This document shows positions 1 through 5,266 of a stretch of 5,417 nt of DNA, piece after piece. Origin of the DNA: Acidobacteriota bacterium. Lineage in GTDB: Bacteria; Acidobacteriota; UBA6911; RPQK01; JAPXNP01. Position 1 is the stretch's first letter; every line of letters begins with the position of its first letter. Location of the stretch: assembly GCA_030614585.1 (NCBI GenBank), contig JAUWTT010000323.1, forward strand, positions 1-5,417, written 5' to 3'. Under the pieces are notes generated by a model. That model made no database searches. It had not been told where the DNA came from and was given only the letters and a program-made list of their open reading frames with translations. The position numbers were made by a program, and so were the translations under genes.

Positions 1-462
1 CCGACGGATTGCAGGGGCAAACAAAGAGGTGCGGAAAAGAAACAATACTGTTGCGGCGACGGGGTGAACGGAGTAGGGTGTGACGACGGACGCTGTAACG
101 AGGCAGGCTATTCTTGCAGTGAGCTCCCTGCCGGTTATTACTGCTGTGGCGATCTCATTTGTGAAGGTGATGAGGACACATTCACTTGCGAGGTAGACTG
201 CGGCCCTGAGCCAGTGTGTGGAGACGGCGCGTGCGATCCGGGTGAAGATCAATGCAGCTGTGATCCGGACTGCGGCGACCCGCCGGCGAATGAAAAGAGT
301 TGCACTGACGGAATGGACAACGATTGCGACGGCGATAGCGACTGCGACGACCCGGATTGTTACGCTGACCCAAACTGCATCTGCCAACCGAAAGGCGGAC
401 CATGCAATTTCAACACTGATTGCTGCTCCTTGAGATGCAACAGAGGAGGACACTGCAAGTAG
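1..462 (+). CDS. Cysteine-rich secreted protein with CGDG/MopE-like repeats and knottin-like tail (5'-partial)
   Basis: The frame is open from the first base and ends at TAG 460-462, so this is the C-terminal 153 residues of a longer protein. About 27 of the 153 residues are cysteine, which implies an exported, disulfide-rich or metal-binding protein. Modules in order (residue 1 = window codon 1): two YCCGD segments (16-20 and 47-51); two tandem repeats of the form CGDxxCxxGEDxxxCxxDCG (about 49-68 and 73-92); a DGMDNDCDGDSDCDDPDC segment (about 103-120) resembling the putative metal-binding repeat of MopE-like surface proteins; and a final six-cysteine module (128-152) spaced C-x6-C-x5-CC-x3-C-x5-C, the inhibitor cystine-knot pattern. 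The internal GTG at 64 has no special claim to be the start because cysteine-rich sequence continues upstream of it. Such modules are known from large surface or secreted proteins. The function of this one is unknown, and any enzymatic domain would lie upstream of the window. Confidence 0.8.
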   Translation, partial: PTDCRGKQRGAEKKQYCCGDGVNGVGCDDGRCNEAGYSCSELPAGYYCCGDLICEGDEDTFTCEVDCGPEPVCGDGACDPGEDQCSCDPDCGDPPANEKSCTDGMDNDCDGDSDCDDPDCYADPNCICQPKGGPCNFNTDCCSLRCNRGGHCK

Positions 463-620
463 GCCGGTACGCGATTCTCGAGAGGGCGTCAAGAGCAGTC
501 CGATAGCTCCCAAGCGGAGCATGAAAATGACGGGGACTGAAGTGGCTTGACAGGCTCAATATAAGCCCAAACCGCACCCTGGAGGAAGACGGCGCTACAG
601 GACAAAGCTAAAGCGTCAGC

Positions 621-650
621 TTGTAATTCCCGTAAGTTGTTGAATATAAT
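621..650 (+). promoter_or_regulatory. Predicted sigma70-type promoter for the lytic transglycosylase gene
   Basis: A perfect TATAAT -10 box lies at 645-650. TTGTAA (621-626, four of six consensus bases) sits 18 nt upstream as the -35. Transcription would start near 657, leaving a leader of about 60 nt before the ATG at 719. A small inverted repeat, AAGCT (605-609) and AGCTT (618-622) with an 8-nt loop, touches the -35 and could be a regulator site, though it is short enough to be chance. The rest of 463-718 shows no convincing gene or terminator. Confidence 0.5.
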
Positions 651-718
651 GCGGCTGCGATTTTGTGTCTTGGATCACTTCGACTTTTCAGACCGTTGCG
701 ACATCATAACAGAGAAAT

Positions 719-1357
719 ATGAGGTTCATTCCACTAATTCTGCTGCTGTTGACTTCGTCAGTCTCAGCCGGAAGCATCTACTCCTACGTAGATGCAAACG
801 GCGTGAGAGTGTGGACCAATGTCGGCACTAACCGAGTGTCTCCCAAGGCCCCGGTAGCAGGTCCCAGATTTGCTAAGGCGGCAAACTTCTACCCTATGAT
901 CAGGGAATCTGCCTCGAAATATGGAGTCGACGAGGGCTTGGTGCAGGCCATTATCAAGGTTGAGAGCAACTACAATCCCTCCGCCGTGTCAGTGAAGGAC
1001 TGCAAAGGACTCATGCAGCTCCACCCCGATACCGCTCGACGATTTGGAGTCAGTAACGTATTCGACCCTGCTGAGAATATCGAAGGAGGCGTTCGGTTTC
1101 TTAGCCACTTGATGAAGAGCTTCGATGACTTGGATCTGGTTCTGGCTGCTTATAATGCGGGCGAGAATGCGGTGAAGCGATATGACGGCATTCCTCCCTA
1201 CAGTGAGACCAGGCAATATGTTCAGAAAGTTCGATCAATCGTGGGCGAAGATCCGCCGAGTAAGAAAGAAGACGCCAAACCGACGCGACGCAACCGAAGA
1301 GTCTTCCGTACCGTAGACGCCCACGGAAGGGTCCTGTTCACCAACATCCCGGACTAA
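719..1357 (+). CDS. Exported lytic transglycosylase, SLT/GH23 family
   Basis: This 212-residue protein should cleave the MurNAc-GlcNAc bond of peptidoglycan in the periplasm, forming 1,6-anhydro-MurNAc ends. A signal peptide spans about residues 1-17 (hydrophobic LILLLL core, SVSA before the cut); no lipobox cysteine is visible. The SLT domain covers about 55-175. The likely catalytic acid is E82 in the VESNYNPSAVS motif, followed by GLMQLHP (97-103), the FDPxxNIxGG segment (115-124) and AAYNAG (143-148), all in family order. The usual GA pair before GLMQ reads DCK here (94-96). Two DUF4124-like segments bracket the enzyme: IYSYVDANG (20-28) with a following TN, and FRTVDAHG (196-203) with a following TN at the C-terminus. 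The ribosome site is weak (AGAG at 711-714). The gene appears to be transcribed alone from the promoter upstream. The family call is firm; the subfamily and physiological role are not. Confidence 0.93.
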   Translation: MRFIPLILLLLTSSVSAGSIYSYVDANGVRVWTNVGTNRVSPKAPVAGPRFAKAANFYPMIRESASKYGVDEGLVQAIIKVESNYNPSAVSVKDCKGLMQLHPDTARRFGVSNVFDPAENIEGGVRFLSHLMKSFDDLDLVLAAYNAGENAVKRYDGIPPYSETRQYVQKVRSIVGEDPPSKKEDAKPTRRNRRVFRTVDAHGRVLFTNIPD

Positions 1358-1426
1358 CCATCAAGGCACCAAGATCACCAAGTAGAAGTTTGCCTTGACC
1401 CTTGCCTTTGGTGTCTTAGTGGTTTA
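1356..1426. repeat. Imperfect palindromic element with 9-nt internal rhythm (copy 1)
   Basis: The left arm begins inside the TAA of the transglycosylase (AACCA at 1356-1360) and carries CACCAAG-type words every 9 nt up to about 1382. The right arm, TTGGTGTCTTAGTGGTTT (1408-1425), is its imperfect reverse complement. The element fills the 80-bp space between the convergent transglycosylase and zinc-ribbon genes. As RNA it would fold into a long hairpin, so it may act as a two-way terminator, but no clear T-tract follows. It resembles the better-preserved element at 1766-1894. Confidence 0.7.
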
Positions 1427-1437
1427 GATCCTCCGGG

Positions 1438-1716
1438 CTAATCCATGAGAAAAGCGGTCGTCTTGATGCCGGAGACCTCAATTCTTCGACGGCAGCGCGG
1501 GTTCTGGCAGGTCACAACATCATCAAGCAGCAGCATATAGCTCTGGAACTTCTCGAAACGGGCCTGCGCCCGCTGGTCCCCTCGCTGTGGCAGTCGCTTC
1601 TTCTTCCTCCGCACTAGCCAGTGCAACTGATAAGTGTCGCTCTGTCGGCACGATGGGCAGCTCAAAGTTGCCGGCTTAGTAGTTCTGGATTCGTCGCAGA
1701 ATGCTCTTTCGTCCAT
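1438..1716 (-). CDS. Small zinc-ribbon-like protein, hypothetical
   Basis: This is a 92-residue protein if translation starts at the ATG whose complement is 1714-1716. The frame stays open upstream to 1929, but that extension runs through the palindromic element at 1766-1894 and its translation looks like repeat, so I exclude it. An ATG seven codons upstream (1735-1737) is the alternative start; neither has a clear Shine-Dalgarno. Visible features are CPSC at about residues 20-23, a basic stretch RRKKKRLPQR in the middle, an amphipathic segment rich in aromatic and leucine residues (FEKFQSYMLLLDD), and a second metal knuckle CQNPRC at about 70-75 followed by RRRIEV. A CxxC and a CxNPxC about 45 residues apart suit a zinc ribbon with a helical insert. 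No signal peptide is seen, so it is probably cytoplasmic. It converges on the transglycosylase gene and diverges from the amidase operon. I do not recognise a named family; nucleic-acid binding is possible but unproven. Confidence 0.6.
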   Translation of the reverse strand: MDERAFCDESRTTKPATLSCPSCRQSDTYQLHWLVRRKKKRLPQRGDQRAQARFEKFQSYMLLLDDVVTCQNPRCRRRIEVSGIKTTAFLMD

Positions 1717-1765
1717 AGTCAGACTGAGAGTACACATCAATAGGCGACAGGGCAAGGGGTTGGGG

Positions 1766-1894
1766 GTCATGGGTCTTGCGTCTTGGGGCTTGGGGCCCGG
1801 GGATTCACCACCAAGACACGAAGAGCACCAAGAAGCAAGAACCTTCTCCCCTTGGTGCCCTTGGTGACTTGGTGGTGAGCCCCCAACCCATGAC
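1766..1894. repeat. Nested palindromic element with 28-nt arms and outer GTCATGGGT repeats (copy 2)
   Basis: The inner arms are 1805-1832 and 1851-1878, 28 nt each, matching at 25 of 28 positions as reverse complements around an 18-nt loop. Both arms are built from CACCAAG/CTTGGTG words spaced about 9 nt apart. An outer 9-nt perfect inverted repeat encloses them: GTCATGGGT (1766-1774) and ACCCATGAC (1886-1894). Between the outer and inner left repeats lies a G-rich stretch (1780-1802) with CTTGGGG duplicated and then GGGGCCCGGGG. The element lies in the 261-bp divergent gap between the zinc-ribbon gene and the amidase operon. It encodes no credible protein. It is likely a miniature repetitive element, possibly mobile; whether it affects transcription of either neighbour cannot be told. 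Confidence 0.75.
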
Positions 1895-1977
1895 AGTCCT
1901 GTAAAATATACTGAGCGAGACTCAGACAATGGGAGAATTGCGTAGAATTGAATACTCGTACGTCAATTAAACGATAA

Positions 1978-3630
1978 ATGCGTGGTACACACTTCTTATC
2001 AACAGGTTTGATGTGCTTGGTTATTGTGACGTGTTTCGCCCTGTCCGGTGATCGAAATGCGGCTCGCAAGGCTTTTCAGAAGGCTACTGAGTATCACGAG
2101 TGGTTGATGGAAAGGCCGAGCGACAAACGGACCCGGGCGCAGTACAAGCACTCTGTCTTTCTCTATCGACTCGTTGTCGACCACGACCCTACCTTTGGAG
2201 GCAGCGATGACTCGATCTATGCTGTAGCAGCCCTCTATGATGAGATGGCGGAGCGGTATGACAGCGATTACTACAAACGACGTGCCATTTATTACTATGA
2301 GTTTGTAGCAAACGAATACCCCCTGACTAAACACAAGCGCGCTGCTTTAGAGCGTGCAGGTGAGCTTACAAATCCCAAACCGGACCCACCTCCTCCCGCT
2401 AAAACGGCTGCAGTGAAAACCAATCCGGGTCAACTGGCTACGCTTTCAGAAGTGCGCTATTGGTCAAACGAAGACTACACACGCGTCGTGCTGCAACTCG
2501 ACCGAGAGGTGAACTTCGAGAAGAGCATTTTGTCGGATCCAGATCGAATCTATTTCGACCTCAACTCAACTTACGCCTCTGACGAAATGATCAGTAAGCG
2601 ATACGACGTTAATGGTTTGTTCATTACCAAGATCAGGGTCGCTGAGAACCGCCCGGGAGTGATCCGTATTGTGCTTGATTTTGAGAAGATCAGTCAGCAT
2701 ACGGTTTTTGCACTTTACGATCCCTTCAGAATTGTCATCGACACCCGGGGCCCTACCAGAGAGAGTGCTTCAAGAGGGCCGGAAGGTGAAGTCGAGTCAG
2801 CTTCCTCCGGCCAGCCGCCCCCCTCACCCTCAGGTAGCGCGCCGCCGCCCGGCTCCGGGACTTCACCGACACCTACGGCAAATGGTGACTGGACTCTGAC
2901 GCGGACCCTCGGCCTGAAGGTGGGCAAGGTCGTAATCGACCCGGGTCACGGCGGCAAAGACACTGGAACGATCGGACCTTCGGGCTTGAGAGAGAAAGAT
3001 CTCGTCTTGAGTGTCGCGTTGAAGCTGCGTGATCTTCTCGAGGACCGGCTGAACACTGAGGTTATCCTCACACGCGACAGCGACAAGTTCGTTCCGCTCG
3101 AGGAAAGAACGGCGATTGCGAACCAGCAGGGAGCCGACCTCTTCATCTCGATCCATGCAAATGCCAGTCGGAACAGAAGGGCTTCGGGAATTGAGACTTA
3201 TGTTCTTAGTTTCGCCACCAGCGATGCAGAGCGCGAAGTGGCAAGCCGGGAAAACGCGAGTTCTCAGAGAAATATCCGAGAGTTAGAAGACCTGTTGAAG
3301 AAAATCGCGATGGAGGACTACAACCAGGAATCCCGAGACCTGGCTCACGCCGTCCAGACGGAGTTGTTCTCCGAACTATTGCAGGAACGCCCTCGGCAGA
3401 AGAACCGGGGCGTCAAGCAAGCCCCCTTTATTGTGCTCATCGGCTCCAACATGCCAAGCATCCTCACCGAAATCGGGTTTATCAGTAACCCTAGCGATGA
3501 AACATACTACCGAAGCGCTGAAGCACACGTTCAAGTAGCCGAAGCGCTTTACAAAGGCGTAGAATCCTATTTTCGGTCGTTGGGGACACTGCCCGCTGCG
3601 GGCGCGGTGTCAGCAGCCACCGGCCGTTGA
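1978..3630 (+). CDS. N-acetylmuramoyl-L-alanine amidase (TPR-like, AMIN, Amidase_3)
   Basis: This 550-residue zinc amidase should cleave the bond between MurNAc and L-alanine of peptidoglycan in the periplasm, as AmiA/B/C do during cell separation. An N-terminal hydrophobic segment (about 8-23) is a signal peptide or anchor. Residues 25-130 are helical and tyrosine-rich with TPR-like spacing (YRLVVDHDPTF, YYYEFVANEYP). The AMIN domain, which in relatives binds peptidoglycan or localises the enzyme, covers about 155-257. A Pro/Ser/Gly linker follows (258-305). The Amidase_3 domain covers about 316-533, with zinc ligands H324 in DPGHGG, E339 in REKD and H393 in SIHAN, and catalytic E498 in LTEIGF. 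All key residues are present. The ATG at 1978 lacks a clear ribosome site; an in-frame ATG at residue 12 follows AACAGG and is the alternative, but it would leave a shorter signal segment. It is the first gene of a two-gene operon with the DUF6599-like gene. Confidence 0.93.
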   Translation: MRGTHFLSTGLMCLVIVTCFALSGDRNAARKAFQKATEYHEWLMERPSDKRTRAQYKHSVFLYRLVVDHDPTFGGSDDSIYAVAALYDEMAERYDSDYYKRRAIYYYEFVANEYPLTKHKRAALERAGELTNPKPDPPPPAKTAAVKTNPGQLATLSEVRYWSNEDYTRVVLQLDREVNFEKSILSDPDRIYFDLNSTYASDEMISKRYDVNGLFITKIRVAENRPGVIRIVLDFEKISQHTVFALYDPFRIVIDTRGPTRESASRGPEGEVESASSGQPPPSPSGSAPPPGSGTSPTPTANGDWTLTRTLGLKVGKVVIDPGHGGKDTGTIGPSGLREKDLVLSVALKLRDLLEDRLNTEVILTRDSDKFVPLEERTAIANQQGADLFISIHANASRNRRASGIETYVLSFATSDAEREVASRENASSQRNIRELEDLLKKIAMEDYNQESRDLAHAVQTELFSELLQERPRQKNRGVKQAPFIVLIGSNMPSILTEIGFISNPSDETYYRSAEAHVQVAEALYKGVESYFRSLGTLPAAGAVSAATGR

Positions 3631-3638
3631 TATCGATA

Positions 3639-4730
3639 ATGTGGCGAAAACTGTTACTCTCCTTACTCATACTTCTCTGCGTTGAAGGTGTTCAGGCGGA
3701 ACCCTCTATCCAGGCATTCTTCTCCGATCTGGACGGGTACCGTTTTTCCCTGCAGTCGGAGATCGATTCTCCAAGTGACGACACTCGTTTGAAACCCTTC
3801 TCAGCTCCAATCCTTGTAGAAGCGGAGTTTCAGGGTTTTTCCTCCTGGGAAGTTCGCAGGAACGACGGAGGCCGGCTTCGACTCGATGTGTTCCAGATGA
3901 CGGACCCGCTGGGGGCCTACGAGCTATTCACACTGTGGCCGGAACTCACACCTGAATCGGATCTTGTCAGAATGGATGTTCCCACAGGAGCCTTTTTCAG
4001 TCCCTCCGAGGCCATCTTCTGGAGAGGGTATTATTTCTGCCACGTTCGTCCCCGGGCAGGTTCCAGACTGACCGAAGAGATCGTTACCGGGATCATCAGT
4101 GACTTTGTCGAGGTCATCAAGACCGAGAACCTCCTGCCCGTGTCCGTCTCCCATCTGCCCGAAGAACAGCTTGTCCCAGGATCCACTCGTTTTTACCTGG
4201 GTGCGGAAGCCCTTTCGCTCAATGAACACTTCCCCGAACCTCTCCTCAAGGAGATAGGGTTTCAAGACAGGATTGAAATTGCCTTCGCTCAATATGAACC
4301 GGGAAACCACTCCCTGTTTTTGGTCGGGTACCCGACACACGCCTTGGCTGAGGATTATTTGATTCGGCTACAGAACCGGCTTCAGGGCTTCTTTTCAGCC
4401 GAAGGCGTTTATCTGAAGCGGGCTGGTGTCGTTATCGGTATCTTTATCGGACCCGAGGAGCGTGCGCGCGACATTCTCTTGAAGGTCGAATACACCGCCA
4501 AAATCAAGTGGCTGTATGAAAAGAAACGGGACCCGAGCGCGGAGAATATCACCTTCCTCGGCTTGATTACCCAGGCGATTCTGGGCATCGGAGTCTTTCT
4601 TATACTGCTCCTCGGCGCTGGCCTTGTCACCGGCCTGGTCCGCTATGAGGCGCTACAACGATTCCCGCAGTTAACGAGAAGAAAAGAAATGGTCCGATTG
4701 GGCCTGGAGAGAAGCGATTTAGGGGAGTGA
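3639..4730 (+). CDS. DUF6599-like exported protein with C-terminal membrane anchor
   Basis: This is a 363-residue protein from the ATG at 3639. A TTG at 3627 in the same frame overlaps the amidase stop codon and would add four residues; I prefer the ATG because it places the lysine-plus-leucine signal core right at the start. Signal peptide: about 1-20 (MWRKLLLSLLILLC, cut after VQA). The region around residues 78-101 (GRLRLDVFQMTDPLGAYELF) matches the best-known stretch of DUF6599, a family I associate mainly with Acidobacteriota. The middle (about 180-280) reads as a second alpha/beta domain ending in VVIGIFIGP. A transmembrane helix covers about 304-334 (QAILGIGVFLILLLGAG), followed by a basic cytoplasmic-type tail. 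The bulk of the protein is therefore probably periplasmic and anchored at its C-terminus. No catalytic motif is visible. The near-overlap with the amidase and the lack of a separate ribosome site suggest translational coupling and a shared envelope role. Biochemical function is unknown. Confidence 0.8.
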   Translation: MWRKLLLSLLILLCVEGVQAEPSIQAFFSDLDGYRFSLQSEIDSPSDDTRLKPFSAPILVEAEFQGFSSWEVRRNDGGRLRLDVFQMTDPLGAYELFTLWPELTPESDLVRMDVPTGAFFSPSEAIFWRGYYFCHVRPRAGSRLTEEIVTGIISDFVEVIKTENLLPVSVSHLPEEQLVPGSTRFYLGAEALSLNEHFPEPLLKEIGFQDRIEIAFAQYEPGNHSLFLVGYPTHALAEDYLIRLQNRLQGFFSAEGVYLKRAGVVIGIFIGPEERARDILLKVEYTAKIKWLYEKKRDPSAENITFLGLITQAILGIGVFLILLLGAGLVTGLVRYEALQRFPQLTRRKEMVRLGLERSDLGE

Positions 4731-4736
4731 GGGAGT

Positions 4737-4771
4737 GATCGGTAATCGGTGATCGGTTATCGGTGATCGGT
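4737..4771. repeat. Heptamer array A: five units of NATCGGT
   Basis: Five contiguous 7-nt units, GATCGGT, AATCGGT, GATCGGT, TATCGGT and GATCGGT, start six bases after the stop of the DUF6599-like gene. An 8-bp tandem duplication, GGGAGTGA (4723-4730 and 4731-4738), spans the stop codon and runs into the first unit. Only the first base of the unit varies. Heptanucleotide tandem repeats of this style are known from cyanobacteria (STRR sequences) and other environmental bacteria; no function is visible. Confidence 0.85.
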
Positions 4772-4776
4772 AGAAT

Positions 4777-4800
4777 CGAGGTCATGGGTTTGAGACCTCG
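4777..4800. repeat. Small hairpin, 7-bp stem
   Basis: CGAGGTC (4777-4783) and GACCTCG (4794-4800) are perfect reverse complements around a 10-nt loop. This is the first hairpin after the amidase operon and could end its transcript, but no T-run follows, so a classic intrinsic terminator is not supported. The loop edge contains the GTCATGGGT 9-mer also found at both ends of the element at 1766-1894. Confidence 0.45.
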
Positions 4801-4815
4801 GGCTTGTATCTTCGT

Positions 4816-4851
4816 TCGTGCTCGTGATCCTAATCGTGATCGTAATCGTAA
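4816..4851. repeat. Hexamer array: six units of TCGTRA type
   Basis: Six contiguous 6-nt units read TCGTGC, TCGTGA, TCCTAA, TCGTGA, TCGTAA and TCGTAA. The period differs from the heptamer arrays on either side, so it is not a simple extension of them. It runs directly into the hairpin at 4850-4870. No function is apparent. Confidence 0.75.
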
Positions 4852-4870
4852 GCCTACCCTGGATAGGCTT
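4850..4870. repeat. Small hairpin, 7-bp stem
   Basis: AAGCCTA (4850-4856) and TAGGCTT (4864-4870) are perfect reverse complements around a 7-nt loop. It lies between the hexamer array and the first large palindrome. TCTCCC follows rather than a T-run, so a terminator call is weak on the + strand. Confidence 0.45.
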
Positions 4871-4875
4871 TCTCC

Positions 4876-5174
4876 CTTAGCGAACTTGGCGGCTTTGCGT
4901 GAAATAAACAGGCCTCACGCCAAGGCGCAAAGAACGCAAAGAGTTGTATTGCCTTTCTCGGCACTGACCTGGTCACAACGTCCTCTAAAACCCTTAGCGA
5001 ACTTGGCGGCTTTGCGTGAAATAAACACGTCTCACGCCAAGGCGCAAAGAACGCAAAGAGTGTATTGCCTTTCTCGGCACCGACCTGGTCACAACGCCCT
5101 CTCAACCCTTAGCGAACTTGGCGGCTTTGCGTGAAATAAACAAGGCCTCACGCCAAGGCGCAAAGAACGCAAAG
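4876..5174. repeat. Tandem array of three palindromes, ~116-bp period
   Basis: Three palindromic units lie at 4876-4941, 4993-5058 and 5108-5174. Each has a 27-nt left arm starting CTTAGCGAACTTGG and a 27-nt right arm starting TCACGCCAAGGCG. All left arms are identical to each other, and so are all right arms. The two arms of a unit match as reverse complements at 21 of 27 positions. Loops are 12, 12 and 13 nt, share AATAAACA and differ after it. The two spacers (51 and 49 nt) are nearly identical, including TGCCTTTCTCGGCAC, so the whole ~116-bp block is duplicated. The arms have a 9-nt rhythm (GGCGCAAAG, AACGCAAAG). Reading frames through the array are artefacts. The array lies between two convergent genes, a typical place for REP/BIME-like sequences. 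Confidence 0.9.
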
Positions 5175-5182
5175 GGACCTGC

Positions 5183-5217
5183 CGTTCGTCGTTCGTCGTT
5201 CGCACTTCGTACTTCCC
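5183..5217. repeat. Heptamer array B: five units of CGTTCGT/ACTTCGT type
   Basis: Five contiguous 7-nt units read CGTTCGT, CGTTCGT, CGTTCGC, ACTTCGT and ACTTCCC. The array starts eight bases after the last palindrome and ends in the CCCCGGGG palindrome (5215-5222). It has the same unit length and unit count as the arrays at 4737-4771 and 5232-5266, with a different sequence. Confidence 0.8.
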
Positions 5218-5231
5218 CGGGGCCCAAGACC

Positions 5232-5266
5232 ATTCGACATTTGACACTTGACACTTGACATTTCCC
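5232..5266. repeat. Heptamer array C: five units of ACTTGAC type
   Basis: Five contiguous 7-nt units read ATTCGAC, ATTTGAC, ACTTGAC, ACTTGAC and ATTTCCC. The last base is also the final base of the gamma-glutamyltransferase stop codon on the minus strand, so the array begins exactly where that gene ends. It contains TTGACA words, but no -10 box is correctly spaced, so I do not call a promoter. Confidence 0.8.

Noticed and set aside
64..66. GTG as the start of the Cys-rich protein
   Set aside because: The frame is open to the window edge and the upstream codons encode the same Cys-rich style, including a YCCGD segment.
547..565. Promoter from TTGACA (547-552) and TATAAG (560-565)
   Set aside because: The spacer is only 7 nt, too short for a sigma70 promoter. 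The pair 621-650 is much better.
1634..1867. 77-residue + strand reading frame opposite the zinc-ribbon gene
   Set aside because: It overlaps the more protein-like minus-strand gene and then runs into the palindrome, with no recognisable features.
1911..1925. Operator-like inverted repeat CTGAG/CTCAG upstream of the amidase
   Set aside because: The arms are only 5 bp and there is no well-spaced promoter beside it, so chance is likely.
1717..1929. N-terminal extension of the zinc-ribbon frame
   Set aside because: The extension is translated from the palindromic element and G-rich flank and shows no protein-like features.
2011..2037. Lipobox in the amidase N-terminus (cysteine at residue 19)
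   Set aside because: The residue before the cysteine is threonine rather than Gly, Ala or Ser, so lipidation is not supported.
4763..5134. 123-residue + strand reading frame
   Set aside because: It lies entirely in the repeat island and its peptide repeats mirror the palindromes.
4876..5174. CRISPR array
   Set aside because: There are only three repeats, each a 66-67 bp palindrome, and the two spacers are nearly identical to each other, unlike unique CRISPR spacers. No cas gene is visible.
5239..5259. TTGACA words in heptamer array C as -35 boxes
   Set aside because: They arise from the heptamer period, and no TATAAT-like box lies 16-18 nt downstream.
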